DNA from: an uncultured Ruminococcus sp.
GTDB taxonomy: Bacteria > Bacillota > Clostridia > Oscillospirales > Ruminococcaceae
Length of the DNA stretch: 44,168 bases
Assembly: GCA_947345935.1 (NCBI GenBank)
Contig: CAMZZN010000019.1
Span: 1-44,168 of the forward strand
Reading direction: 5' to 3'
Below, in pieces: positions 24,484 to 33,518 of this stretch (position 1 is its first letter; each line of letters starts with the position of its first letter). The position numbers and the translations under genes are program-made. The notes below the pieces were generated by a model. It worked only from the letters and a program-made list of their open reading frames with translations, did no database searches and had not been told where the DNA came from.

Positions 24484-25936
24484 TTTTTATCAGCTCCGAT
24501 CCGTATATTTTTCTTTTTGGGGAATGGATTTTCTTCAAAATCTTCCTCGCTTTCGTCGTATTCTAACGCTACATTTTCTTTCTTTTTTTGCGGATATTTA
24601 ATTTCAATATCCCTTATCAATTCGTCGCGCTCCTTGTACGCAACGGCTCTCGCAGTTTTATCGGGAAGCCTGTATTCTTCCTCAAATTTTATGCCCCATT
24701 TGAAGTACAATTTAAGCGGCGAGATCATCGGATGCGCCCCTGTTTTCATGACGATAAACTGTCCTTTGGGCATGGATTTTAGCTCGTCCACCGTCATTAA
24801 CGGTCGTCCTATCATCTGTAATGACTGTGATTTTTCCTTTCCGCAGGACACAGAACCCGACTGCACCGTCTGCTCTCCCAACGCTTTGGATAGCACTTCC
24901 GCTGATTGAGAATTAGGTGCAAAACCGCCGAATATCGTCAATTGCGTGTTGTCCGTGATGATCTCCATGCCCTGTTTTCCGTAATTTTGTTCAAGCTGTG
25001 CAAAGGACTGGATTATCGCAACAATGGATATTTTTCTCGAACGTCCGGCGGAAAACATCGCTTCCATACCGTCTATTTTAGGAAAAGTGCCCAGCTCGTC
25101 ACAGTAAAACATTACCCTGTTTTTTAATGCTCCGCCGTTCTCATCGGCTATTACTAAAATCTCACGGTATAGCTGTTGGATCAACAATGAAACCATGAAA
25201 TATTTGCTCATATCTTCTTCGGGTAAAACAATAAAAATCGCCGATTTTTCGGAACAAAACTGCTCTGCATTTATTGCCGTACCAAAACAAAGCATTTGTT
25301 CAAGCTCGCTGTCAAGAAAGCTGTTGAGCCTTGACAGAGCCGTTGACATAACCGACAGCATGGTCTGATCGGAGGTGTTCAGAGCTGCTCCGGCAAGCCA
25401 TTTTGCCTTGTGTTCCGGCGGCAGCTTTTCCATCAGCTTGCTGAAATACATTCTCGGCTTTGCTTTCGGGGCAGGCTGATATTTCGCAAGCAAGTCCTGA
25501 ATTAATTTGAAAACCGATACGATATGACGTTCGTTTTTATCGCCGAACTCCGCTAAAAGCAGAATTACCGAAGCCAGCAAGCCTTCCGCAGCGTCGTAAA
25601 AATATGCGTTTACACCGCTTGATTCGGAAGCTCCGCCGCCGATGTTTATGATCGTTTTTGCTGTAATTTTAGCGTATTTTTCGGATTTTGCTTTTGCTGA
25701 AAGATTGGTTTTATCCGACAAATAAATATCCATATATTTGTTTACAAGGTGCAAAATATTATTTTCATCGCTCCTTGTCGGATTACGCAGATCAAGCACG
25801 GAAACGTTGTAGCCGTAATATTTTTTTGCGATAATTCCGTAGTTTCTGGCAACGTCGCCTTTCGTATCGGTTTGCAAAAACGACATCCCCGAAGCGCAGG
25901 CGAACTCTAAATTCGGATACAAAAAGTACGCCGTCT
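24480..25936 (-). CDS. TraG/VirD4 coupling protein, exon 2
   Basis: The 3' exon of the type IV coupling protein, continuing from 28510-28843 after removal of group II intron 1. It begins AGACGGCG, which completes the Walker A Lys codon: GVG-KTAYFLYPNLE. Downstream are DTKGDVARNYG, the Walker B region NRVMFYCDELGTFPKIDG and the conserved IVAIIQSFAQLEQNYG and TIFGGF motifs. The C-terminus is acidic and Lys-rich. The unspliced frame runs to 26012 into the intron and is not meaningful. The spliced protein is 596 residues and would bring the relaxosome to the channel. Confidence 0.92.
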
Positions 25937-28509
25937 GTAGGATAGGAACCCAACGCCTTACTGCGTTACCGTAGCAGGTTTTCAAGAACCCTCCTCCGAA
26001 CCGTACGTACACCTCTCAGTGTATACGGCTCTCCATTTGTCTATAAATTTAATCTAATCTTCCTGCATGCAAGTCATCATGGCATTCTTTGCAGAGCGCC
26101 ATTGTTTTTCTTCGTCTGCTTATCATAAACCTTTCCCACCAACTTTTACCTTTTAAGTCTTTTACTTTTCTGACATGGTGGATTTCAATGGGAACATTTT
26201 CTTTACCGCATATTTCACATCTTCCTGCCTTTATTCGCTCTACAAGACTTGTTTTACTATTAGCGGAATAATCAATTGGAACAATGTCCACGCTTGACTG
26301 TAAAATTGCAGTTTTATTCTTTTTGAAGCCCTCGTCATAAAAGTACATAATATTCTCACCGCCGTTTTTCGTCTGATATTTTACTCCGAATCGTTGGTGA
26401 CCGTACTTATTGCGTATTTTACCGATATTGGATTTGTACTTTGCCGCAAAGGTTTTCAGCATGCTGAATTTCATCACATAGTAAAAATTATTCAGCACAC
26501 TTACGTTGTCGGCAATCCTGTAATAATTGTACATTCCTCTGATTTCGGTATTATACTTTTTAACGATTTCAATATCATCGCAGTTTATCAGCTTTGTTCG
26601 GTGTACAGGTTCAAATACTTCTTTATAATTTTGACCTTTATGATATTTCAGCTTTAACGCTCCAAGTTCAATCAGCTTATTCTGCCATTTTTCCCTCGGA
26701 ACATATATCATCAGATTTTTATAGTGAACTCTCTGCGTAAAACCTCTTGCTGTTTTCTGAACAGCAGTATCGTTTGAAACAAATACCTCATAGCCGAGAA
26801 ACTTTGCTTTTTTCTGACCGTTGGTTATAAGCGTTTTTTCTTCCGAAAGAGACAGCTTAAGATTTTCCTGCAAATATTCTTTAATATCTGTCTTTATCTT
26901 TTCAGCGTCACTCTTGCTTCCGATTACTCCGCACAGCCAGTCGTCAGCGTATCTGACATAAAACAGACGTTTGTAATTATCGTCCATTAAATCAGACTGC
27001 GATATTTTCAGCATTGCATTTCTCGTTTTTCTGTAGTCCTTTAACAGAGCCGTTTTATCAAGCTTGCTCATTGAGTTCCATTCGCTCTCTGACATTTTCT
27101 TTACCTGATGCCTTACCGCTTTATTTCGGTATCTGACGTATTCGGGATTCGTTTTACGGCGTTTACCCTGTCTGAATTCGGACATATATTTTTCCATATA
27201 CTTATCAAATTCGTTCAGGTAAATATTCGCCAATATTGGACTTATGATAGACCCCTGCGGAGTACCGCTGAATGTCTGTACATATTTCCAGTTCTCCATA
27301 TATCCTGCTTTAAGGAATTTCCATATCAGAGAGATGAAGTATTCATCATGAATGCGTTTACGCAGAATATTTATCAGCGTATGATGGTCGATATTATCGA
27401 AAAATCCTTTGATATCTCCTTCGATAAACCATGTCACGCCTGTAAAATTTGCTTTTATCTGAATCATTGCTGTATGACAGCTTCTGTTTGGTCTGAATCC
27501 GTGTGAAAATTTTGAAAATGTCGGCTCATAAATGCTTTCAAGAAGCATTCTGACAACCTCCTGCACCAGCTTATCATCTGCGGACGGTATTCCAAGAGGT
27601 CGCTTCTTATTGCTGTTTTTCTTCCTGATATACTCTCGTCTTGCAGGCTTTGGCTGATATGAATGATTTTTCAGCCTTTCAATAATCTTCTGAATTCGTT
27701 CCGTTCCCATTCCGTCTATTGTCTTTCCGTCCGTTCCTGCGGTCATATTTCCCTCTTTTGCATATATATTCTGGTATGCTTTCAGAAAAAATTCCGCATT
27801 ATACAGATTTCTGTACAGACGTTTGTATTTATAATCTTCTTTGCATGCATTAGACTGTAAACTCTTTAATACGTCGTTTGGATTTCTCAAATGCCTCACG
27901 CACCTTTCTTCATTTGTATTAAAAAGACAAACTGTTCCCCTTCGCCATGTGAACGCCATTAACGTCTCGGACTACTATGGGAACTCCGTTGCCATGTCCG
28001 ATATTCAACGGGCTTTCCCGTATAGCCGTTTTACCGGCATTCGGATTTAGGCAATCTTCGCTTAGATAAACAAAAACATAGCTTGTCAGACCGTCGGAGT
28101 ACGACTTTCGTCCTTTTCTGCTTATTGCAGACGGCTGATACAGAGTGTCGTGAACGCCCGCACTCGGCAACTATGCGGTTTCCTGTATCAACAAACGTAA
28201 CAGATACCATTTGGATTATCACCCTTTGCGTTTGTATTCCGGCTATAATACCTCGGACTATCGTTAATGTAATCAAACATTTACCCTCATATCTGACTTT
28301 TCATCACGCCCTCAGTCGCAGTCATGGTATCTTGACTGACTCAGGCTCATCAACATGCTGCACTCCCTGTCTGGTTTCCCTTTCAGATAAGTTGAACGAT
28401 GACAGTTTTTACACCGATTTTTCGGTTATAGACACTTTTTACTGCTGTCTTGCCAAAGACAGAATTTTTTGCTTATCCACGAGCATTTATTATGCTCTTA
28501 CGAATGCAC
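25937..28509 (-). mobile_element. Group II intron 1 (chloroplast-like), inserted in the traG Walker A motif
   Basis: A 2573-bp intron. The 5' end is GTGCATTCGTAAGAGC and the 3' end CCTATCCTAC. Domain V lies at about 25996-26032 (GAGCCGTATACA / TGTACGTACGGTTCG on the minus strand). Domain VI follows, with CTACGGTAACGCAGTAAGG. It encodes its own reverse transcriptase in domain IV. The ends were fixed by exon joining: 334 + 1457 bases give 597 codons and restore GAAGVGKT. The 27.9-28.5 kb part is non-coding ribozyme (domains I-III). Confidence 0.93.
26049..27890 (-). CDS. ltrA: Group II intron reverse transcriptase / maturase / HNH endonuclease (intron 1)
   Basis: A multifunctional intron protein of about 613 residues. 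RT motifs include PLGIPSADDKLVQEV, HGFRPNRSCHTA, GDIKGFFDNIDH, GTPQGSIISPILANIYL and the catalytic YVRYADD. A maturase (domain X) region follows. The C-terminus is an HNH endonuclease (CEICGKENVPIEIHHVRKVKDL, then CKECHDDLHAG). The frame is open to 27959, but the intron 2 protein aligns from a TTG at 27890 (LRNPNDVLKSL against MQKADIVLSIL), with AAAGGTG nearby, so that start is preferred. It supports splicing and retrohoming. Confidence 0.93.
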   Translation of the reverse strand: MRNPNDVLKSLQSNACKEDYKYKRLYRNLYNAEFFLKAYQNIYAKEGNMTAGTDGKTIDGMGTERIQKIIERLKNHSYQPKPARREYIRKKNSNKKRPLGIPSADDKLVQEVVRMLLESIYEPTFSKFSHGFRPNRSCHTAMIQIKANFTGVTWFIEGDIKGFFDNIDHHTLINILRKRIHDEYFISLIWKFLKAGYMENWKYVQTFSGTPQGSIISPILANIYLNEFDKYMEKYMSEFRQGKRRKTNPEYVRYRNKAVRHQVKKMSESEWNSMSKLDKTALLKDYRKTRNAMLKISQSDLMDDNYKRLFYVRYADDWLCGVIGSKSDAEKIKTDIKEYLQENLKLSLSEEKTLITNGQKKAKFLGYEVFVSNDTAVQKTARGFTQRVHYKNLMIYVPREKWQNKLIELGALKLKYHKGQNYKEVFEPVHRTKLINCDDIEIVKKYNTEIRGMYNYYRIADNVSVLNNFYYVMKFSMLKTFAAKYKSNIGKIRNKYGHQRFGVKYQTKNGGENIMYFYDEGFKKNKTAILQSSVDIVPIDYSANSKTSLVERIKAGRCEICGKENVPIEIHHVRKVKDLKGKSWWERFMISRRRKTMALCKECHDDLHAGRLD

Positions 28510-28843
28510 TGCCCACTCCCGCTGCGCCAATGAGAAGCGTATGAACGTCGCCGGTATCAACAATTGCAGTCGTATTTTTTCCTCCGCGGCAGCCGATTAT
28601 TGTTCCCTGCACCGCCGGAAGATTCTCTCCCTTGCGCCATTTTTCAGGCTCAAATGGCAGAAAAGAAAACGTCTTTTTTATCTCCGATCTTGTTGCCCAC
28701 CGAGCCGTTCCATGCTGGCCGTCACCGACCGTTTTTGCCTTTATTCCGTTGATACTGCGATTGTCAAGCAGATTTACGATCATTAAAAAAGCGATAAAAA
28801 ATACCGCCAGCACGCCTATTAAAATAATTTGTTTTTCACTCAA
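28510..28843 (-). CDS. TraG/VirD4 coupling protein, exon 1
   Basis: The 5' exon, 111 codons plus one base. It starts at a TTG (28843) with AAGGA nine bases upstream. One N-terminal membrane segment (IILIGVLAVFFIAFLMIV) is followed by HGTARWATRSEIKKTF and DTGDVHTLLIGAAGVG, the first part of Walker A. The frame then runs 6 residues into intron 1 (SAFVRA) before a stop; that tail is not part of the protein. Without splicing no functional coupling protein can be made. Confidence 0.9.
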
Positions 28844-28908
28844 ATTTTCACATCCTTAACATTCTTTTTTCTGTATTAATTTAATAATTAGTTTGTTTCC
28901 TTAAAGGG

Positions 28909-28923
28909 GTGTCACAGTGACAC
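28909..28923. other. Perfect 15-bp palindrome between primase and traG
   Basis: GTGTCACAGTGACAC, flanked by a G run, 14 bases after the primase stop. It could be a protein-binding site or a weak terminator; no proper T run follows on the minus strand. Confidence 0.5.
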
Positions 28924-28936
28924 GGGGGGTATTTCA

Positions 28937-30352
28937 TTACCCGAATTCCATACACGGTTCGGGTTCACGAACAAATTCCACGTCCCGGTGCTGCTCCCGA
29001 ACAGGAATATTTACCGCTTCCTCAACGGACATTCTGACAGCATTATCCGCAAGCTGAAACAGCAGTTTTGCGGTATTTACCGACTGCTCACGGGTACGGG
29101 CGGTCTGCTTTAAATCACGCATTACAGCCTGCACGGAATCGCTCAGATTACGCTGTTTTTGCGCCGTTTTACCCTTATCCGCATACGTCCTGTAATCATC
29201 CCTGAGCTTGCTCTGAAGCCTTAAAAACGCCCTGTTTTCGTCGCTTATCCGCTGCGTCTTGGGCAGAAAAAATGCCGAGCCTGCAAGCGCATACTCGGCG
29301 AGATATCCATACTGATTATTTTTGAAAGCTGCATAGATCTGCGATGCTAATTTATCGGGACGGCATTTCAGATACTGCAAATTTTCAGCCTGTCGATGAT
29401 ATTCTTCCTTGATTTTATGGGGAACGGCAGGCAGAAATTCAACGCCGTTAAGCTGCTTTAAATCTTCGTTGAAATCTTTGTTTTGCGGAAAAATTCTCAA
29501 AATATTTTTATAATTATTTTCATACAGAATATCTTTCAGCCTGTCCGCAGCGTCAATTCCGCCGACATCTTTATCGGTGCAAATAATAATTTCTGACAGA
29601 TTTGAATGACCTTTTAATGCAGTTAAAACAGCATTCTCATAAACGCCGTTCATGGCTATATAGCTGTTTTTCTGCCAGCTTTCGGGATTCAAAGTAAGAT
29701 AACTCAGCATATCAATCGGAGCTTCAAAAACAAACAGTTTTTTTGATTCACCGAAGTGTGCAAAGCTGTATTTTGTGTCCGAACCCTCGATCGTCTGACG
29801 GAAAGATTTCCCGAAAGTTGATGTTGAACGTTTGTGAGCCTGACGTGGTACTCCGTTTTCATCAACGCCCACAAACACTGCATTATGATGCTCCTTATCT
29901 TCATAGAGCGTGTGATTTTTCGCAAAAAAGCTTATAATATCAGGTGCAATAAACCGCTGTTTTATGAGGTATGCAAACACTCTGTGCATATTTTCATTGG
30001 CTTCGGGAAGTATAAATTTTTTTGATTTTTCCGGCTGCATTTTTTCTTTCGGCGGAGTATGAGACAGAGGAGTCACCCTCTGCCCCAGCAGCTCCTGAAC
30101 AGCCGTCGGAAAGTCCATATTGTAATAATACTGCATGAATTTTATTGCACCGCCGCCGACTTGATTTTTATGGTCGAACCATGTACTCCCCGACATTGTG
30201 ATGCTGTCGTGCCTGCCCGAACCGTCGCTGTAGATCAGCTTGTACTCACGTCCTGCACGTTCCAGTTTCTCACCTCGCATACGCAGGAAATCCGCCAGTT
30301 CTACGCTGTTTGCGGTAATTTTTTGTTCTTCTGTAAATGGGATATACGGCAA
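28937..30352 (-). CDS. DUF3991/Toprim primase-like protein
   Basis: A 471-residue protein starting at a TTG with GGAGGTG five bases upstream. The N-terminal region holds a DUF3991-type module (DGSGRHDSITMSGSTWFDHKNQVGGGAIKFMQYY). It is followed by a Toprim domain with the conserved Glu in FVFEAPIDMLSYLTL and Asp residues in IIICTDKDVGGIDAADRL. The C-terminal ~150 residues are helical and charged. Proteins of this type act as primases for the transferred strand of ICEs. A zinc finger is not obvious. Confidence 0.8.
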   Translation of the reverse strand: MPYIPFTEEQKITANSVELADFLRMRGEKLERAGREYKLIYSDGSGRHDSITMSGSTWFDHKNQVGGGAIKFMQYYYNMDFPTAVQELLGQRVTPLSHTPPKEKMQPEKSKKFILPEANENMHRVFAYLIKQRFIAPDIISFFAKNHTLYEDKEHHNAVFVGVDENGVPRQAHKRSTSTFGKSFRQTIEGSDTKYSFAHFGESKKLFVFEAPIDMLSYLTLNPESWQKNSYIAMNGVYENAVLTALKGHSNLSEIIICTDKDVGGIDAADRLKDILYENNYKNILRIFPQNKDFNEDLKQLNGVEFLPAVPHKIKEEYHRQAENLQYLKCRPDKLASQIYAAFKNNQYGYLAEYALAGSAFFLPKTQRISDENRAFLRLQSKLRDDYRTYADKGKTAQKQRNLSDSVQAVMRDLKQTARTREQSVNTAKLLFQLADNAVRMSVEEAVNIPVREQHRDVEFVREPEPCMEFG

Positions 30353-30370
30353 TTTTTCACCTCCATAAAT

Positions 30371-30408
30371 TAAAAAATCCGTTCCTAATAAAATATCAGA
30401 AACGGACT
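30371..30408 (-). terminator. Terminator-like hairpin before the primase gene
   Basis: On the minus strand TCCGTTTC and GGAACGGA pair around an AT-rich loop and are followed by six T. It lies between the 73-residue gene and the primase start, so it may only attenuate. Confidence 0.6.
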
Positions 30409-30419
30409 TTCAAATATAT

Positions 30420-30641
30420 TTAAAAGCAAATATTAAACGGCGCTTTTCGTATTCGTATTGCGCTTATTTGCGGAGGAATACTCATGGTCATTGCGCCGCT
30501 GTAAAAAATTATTATTCTGTCACCGACACGAAAATTGCAATTGCAGCGTGTATTAACGACAATTTCCTGATCTGTTTTGCTGTCACGGACAAGAAGCTGC
30601 CTGTTTCCGATTTCCAGAACCACTGCGCACATTGTCATCAT
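30420..30641 (-). CDS. Small hypothetical beta-barrel-like protein
   Basis: A 73-residue protein (MMTMCAVVLEIGNRQLLVRD, VGDRIIIFYSGAMTMSIPPQISAIRI). The alternating strands and the VGDRIIIFYSG segment suggest a small OB/SH3-like barrel similar to DUF3221-type proteins. GGGAGTG precedes the ATG. Function unknown. Confidence 0.55.
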   Translation of the reverse strand: MMTMCAVVLEIGNRQLLVRDSKTDQEIVVNTRCNCNFRVGDRIIIFYSGAMTMSIPPQISAIRIRKAPFNICF

Positions 30642-30720
30642 AGTTAATCACTCCCTGACTTTCGATTTCTATGAATATATTATGCTGCAATTTGTTTTTT
30701 GTGATAATTTAAAATGATGT

Positions 30721-31203
30721 TTATTTCAGATTACCGAGATTAAAGATTTCCAAACCATTCTGACGAGCATAATTAACAGTAAACGCCGTACCTCCGCTGT
30801 TTTTGTTAAGATAAGCCACACAGTATCCGCTGAAATTCACAAGATGACGGTTGCGTTTATGCATACAATCCACGGAGTAATTTTCCGATAAATACACAAT
30901 TTTATCCGCCTGATTTTTGATTTCAGCAAACATCTTTTTGTTATCTTCAGTCCAGTATTTTTCTTGATTTTTGCATGGCAGAACGAGTATCAGCTTTATT
31001 TCGATATGACGCTGTTTTGCCCGAATCACAGCCCTTTCTGCAAGCATATCAAATCCGTATGAACCTCCAACACCATAGAAAATTACGCCCTTTTGATACA
31101 GCTTTTCAATTATTTTGTCAAGCTGTTTTTCTATATTTTTTATCTCCTGTGCAGGAATTTTTCTGTGTCCTGTAAAGCAGGCTGTTCGTTTTTTATCTAT
31201 CAT
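30721..31203 (-). CDS. SLOG-family protein (DUF1273/YpsA-like)
   Basis: A 160-residue Rossmann-type protein: TACFTGHRKIP, IFYGVGGSYGFDMLAERAVIRAK, LILVLPCKNQEKYW and GYCVAYLNKNSGGTAFTVNYA. These are the nucleotide-binding signatures of the SLOG superfamily (YpsA/DUF1273), related to proteins that bind or produce nucleotide ligands. GGGGTG precedes the ATG. It is divergent from the XRE regulator and shares a palindromic control region with it, so it is probably under its control. Confidence 0.75.
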   Translation of the reverse strand: MIDKKRTACFTGHRKIPAQEIKNIEKQLDKIIEKLYQKGVIFYGVGGSYGFDMLAERAVIRAKQRHIEIKLILVLPCKNQEKYWTEDNKKMFAEIKNQADKIVYLSENYSVDCMHKRNRHLVNFSGYCVAYLNKNSGGTAFTVNYARQNGLEIFNLGNLK

Positions 31204-31251
31204 ATTTTCACCCCATGTATAGTTTGCCGTTATTTTTGTATACTATTATTG

Positions 31252-31293
31252 TGCCACAAAATGAGCCAAAAGTCAATGGCTCATTTTGTGGCA
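31252..31293. promoter_or_regulatory. 17-bp perfect inverted repeat operator between SLOG gene and XRE regulator
   Basis: TGCCACAAAATGAGCCA (31252-31268) is repeated as its reverse complement at 31277-31293, with an 8-base spacer. On the plus strand an extended -10 promoter (TGGTATAAT, TATAAT at 31297-31302) follows the right arm. On the minus strand a TTGGCT / TAGTAT pair overlaps the left arm. An operator placed over both divergent promoters suggests autorepression by the XRE protein. Confidence 0.75.
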
Positions 31294-31321
31294 TGGTATA
31301 ATCACAATGAGGTGATTATCT

Positions 31322-31549
31322 ATGATATATGAAAGAATACGAAATTTAAGAGAAGATTCGGATTTCACACAGCAACAGATTGCAGATAAACTCTTTATAA
31401 ATCGCCGTACATATTCAAGTTATGAAAACGGCGTCAGAAATATGCCCATTGAAATTTTAAGCAAAATTGCCGATATATTCAACACAAGTACCGATTATCT
31501 GATGGGAAGAACTGATATTAAAAAGCCGTATCCGCCAAGCAAACAATAA
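31322..31549 (+). CDS. XRE-family transcriptional regulator
   Basis: A 75-residue Cro/CI-type helix-turn-helix protein: RIRNLREDSDFTQQQIADKLFINRRTYSSYENGVRNMPIEILSKIADIFNTS, with the usual C-terminal TDYLMGRTD. GAGGTG precedes the ATG. It is one of the two confident plus-strand genes in the window and lies beside a large palindrome that it probably binds. Confidence 0.9.
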   Translation: MIYERIRNLREDSDFTQQQIADKLFINRRTYSSYENGVRNMPIEILSKIADIFNTSTDYLMGRTDIKKPYPPSKQ

Positions 31550-31575
31550 TTTGAAATGCTGCATTTTTGTGAATA

Positions 31576-31917
31576 TCAGATATTTACGATCGTCCAGATA
31601 TACAGCGGAGCAGTCAGCGTGAAGATAAGACAGCCGAAAATAATGGCGATAGGTGTCCACTCCAACTGACCATGTTTGCGGTAATCCATATATGCGCACC
31701 CGATCTTAACAAACAGCAGAATCGCCAATATTACGTCAATTACAGGGAATATGACGTTGTTCGTAACAGTCTTGATCTGACTTTTTGCGGAGTTCCACGT
31801 ACTTTCGACCGCTCCTGCAACGTCGCCCTCAGCGTGTGCGGAGATCACCGCAAAATTGAGGAAAGTCACAACCGCTGCCAGTTCACAGGCAATCGCTTTT
31901 TTGATGTTTTTCTTCAA
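31576..31917 (-). CDS. Small VirB2/DUF3852-like membrane protein of the transfer system
   Basis: A protein of about 113 residues with a signal-like N-terminus (KKNIKKAIACELAAVVTFLNFAVISAHAEG) and two hydrophobic segments (VIFPVIDVILAILLFVKIGCAYM and PIAIIFGCLIFTLTAPLYIW). That is the size and topology of VirB2/TrbC-like pilin or channel subunits. The TTG at 31917 is preferred because GGAGG lies seven bases upstream; the ATG at 31932 contains that site. The IS110 element is inserted exactly at this ribosome site, separating the gene from the sortase gene. Confidence 0.68.
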   Translation of the reverse strand: MKKNIKKAIACELAAVVTFLNFAVISAHAEGDVAGAVESTWNSAKSQIKTVTNNVIFPVIDVILAILLFVKIGCAYMDYRKHGQLEWTPIAIIFGCLIFTLTAPLYIWTIVNI

Positions 31918-31971
31918 AATATCAGCCTCCATTGGTACAATATTAGCATAGTCTAAACTGCTGACACAGTA

Positions 31972-32000
31972 GTGACAGGCTATGCTTATTTTAGTATAAT
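31972..32000 (+). promoter_or_regulatory. Promoter in the IS110 left end
   Basis: GTGACA (31972-31977), 17 bases, TATAAT (31995-32000) on the plus strand. It would start transcription near 32006, at the head of the structured leader upstream of the transposase. Confidence 0.65.
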
Positions 32001-32005
32001 GAGAA

Positions 32006-32190
32006 GGTAATGGACTGACGGAGCCTCCATAGAACTTAGCGTTCGTAAATGAAAGTGTCAGCCGCCTCCTTATTATCAAATTCGATTAAGCAGGTTGTAC
32101 CTGCTGTGAGAGATCACGGCAGCGTTCGTGTAACTAACCAAAATGAATTTAATAAGCTCCTGAGCGGAAACATTACATATCTTTTTCAGA
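32006..32190 (+). ncRNA. Candidate IS110 bridge RNA
   Basis: Established knowledge: IS110 elements encode a ~180-nt bridge RNA in the non-coding end before the transposase, with loops pairing to target and donor DNA. Seen here: a promoter just before it, an outer stem CTGAC / GTCAG enclosing a loop, and a hairpin GCTGTGA-GAGA-TCACGGC. The first loop contains GCCTCCAT (32023-32030), identical to the 8-bp repeat proposed as the insertion core. AGCGTTCGT occurs twice. The ends are approximate. Confidence 0.55.
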
Positions 32191-32204
32191 AAGCAGGTAT
32201 CATT

Positions 32205-33395
32205 ATGATCAGTGTAGGTATTGACGTTTCAAAAGGTAAAAGTACGGTTTGCTTATTAAAGCCGGGCGGAGAAGTTATCAAACCGCCTTTTGAAATAGAG
32301 CACACTGCCGAAGAACTCGATTTCTTGATTTCTCTTATCAATTCATTTGATGAGGAAACTCGTGTTGTTTTAGAAGATACAGGGCATTATCATCTGCCTG
32401 TCGCTTCGTATTTATCATCACACGGCATTTTTGTTTGCTGTGTAAATGCGCTGAGAATGAAGAAATATTGCTCTCAGAGCATTCGCCGTGCTAAGACGGA
32501 CAGAATTGATTCTGTACGAATCGCAGAATTTGGTATCACATACTGGTGTGAGCTTGTTAAGGCTTATGACGCTCCTCATACATATGACGAGCTGCGTTTT
32601 CTTGCCAGACAGTATTATCAGATCACATCAATTCTTGTAAAAGCAAAGGTGAATCTCAGTAATCTGCTCGATCAGGTCATGCCCGGAATCAACGATATAC
32701 TTCAGAATCAAGGGGATAATCACAAGCTGACAGAATTCGTAAACCGATATATTCATTACAATAAAATTACCGATATGGGTGAAAAGCGATTCGCCGCCGA
32801 TTACTGCAAGTGGGCAAAGAAAATGGGATACCGCTGTAATGAACGTAAGGCAGCCGAGATCTTTGCCCTTGCTCAAAACGGTATCCCATCGCTTCCTAAC
32901 TATCAATCCGTCAAAATTGCCGTTAGAGAAGCCGTTAAGCTGATTCACTCGACAGAGGAATCACGCAATACCATTTTAACACAAATGCAGGATCTTTGCA
33001 AGACCTTGCCTGAATATTCTGTTGTCAGAGAAATGAATTGTATCGGAGATGTCCTTGCACCTCGTATCATTGCTGAGATCGGTGATGTGCGCCGTTTCAG
33101 AAACAAGCACTCCCTTATTGCCTATGCAGGCATTGATGCTCCTCCTTATCAGTCCGGTTCGTTTAATGCTTCGGAACGAAAGATATCAAAGCGAGGTAAT
33201 GCTTATCTGCGCAAGACCGGCTATGAGATCATGCAGTCTCTTATCAAACACAAGCCTGCTGACGATCCCATGTATGATTTCATACAAAAGAAACGCAGCG
33301 AGGGCAAATGTGCCAAAGAAGCTATGATCGCAGGCTTAAACAAGTTCCTTCGTGTTTATTACGGCAAGGTCATGGAGCTTTACTCTGAGATTTAG
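32205..33395 (+). CDS. IS110-family transposase (DEDD recombinase)
   Basis: A 396-residue transposase. Start at ATG 32205 (MISVGIDVSKGK); the open frame upstream to 32049 is the RNA leader. The RuvC-like DEDD residues are Asp7 (GIDVSK), Glu57 (VVLEDTGHY), Asp99 and Asp102 (AKTDRIDSVRIA). The C-terminal Tnp20 domain has IGDVLAPRIIAEIGD, FRNKHSLIAYAGIDAPPYQSGSF (candidate Ser near 317) and KRGNAYLRK. Length and layout match IS110 proper. It ends with TAG. Confidence 0.93.
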   Translation: MISVGIDVSKGKSTVCLLKPGGEVIKPPFEIEHTAEELDFLISLINSFDEETRVVLEDTGHYHLPVASYLSSHGIFVCCVNALRMKKYCSQSIRRAKTDRIDSVRIAEFGITYWCELVKAYDAPHTYDELRFLARQYYQITSILVKAKVNLSNLLDQVMPGINDILQNQGDNHKLTEFVNRYIHYNKITDMGEKRFAADYCKWAKKMGYRCNERKAAEIFALAQNGIPSLPNYQSVKIAVREAVKLIHSTEESRNTILTQMQDLCKTLPEYSVVREMNCIGDVLAPRIIAEIGDVRRFRNKHSLIAYAGIDAPPYQSGSFNASERKISKRGNAYLRKTGYEIMQSLIKHKPADDPMYDFIQKKRSEGKCAKEAMIAGLNKFLRVYYGKVMELYSEI

Positions 33396-33518
33396 CTTTG
33401 ATAAAAATTCAAAAACTCTATAGACGTTTGAATTGAATCTTTTCTTACGTCAGCTTTGCTATACCATAGTGTTTCAACATTTTCAACATAACCACGCCTC
33501 CATCTTTGGTTGTTTTGC

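Larger units (their letters stand above)
31925..33503 (+). mobile_element. IS110-family insertion sequence
   Basis: The proposed ends are an 8-bp direct repeat GCCTCCAT at 31925-31932 and 33496-33503. Deleting one copy and the sequence between gives a tight junction: sortase stop, about 30 bases, GGAGG, then the TTG of the membrane gene. No terminal inverted repeats are visible, as expected for IS110. A 272-bp 5' non-coding end precedes the transposase, and about 100 bp follow it. The exact ends are inferred. Confidence 0.65.

Noticed and set aside
28031..28500. Several short frames on both strands between the intron 1 protein and traG exon 1
   Set aside because: They lie in the ribozyme domains of the group II intron, which are non-coding.
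32049..32204. N-terminal extension of the IS110 transposase
   Set aside because: The conserved protein begins MISVGIDVSK; the upstream frame is the structured RNA leader.
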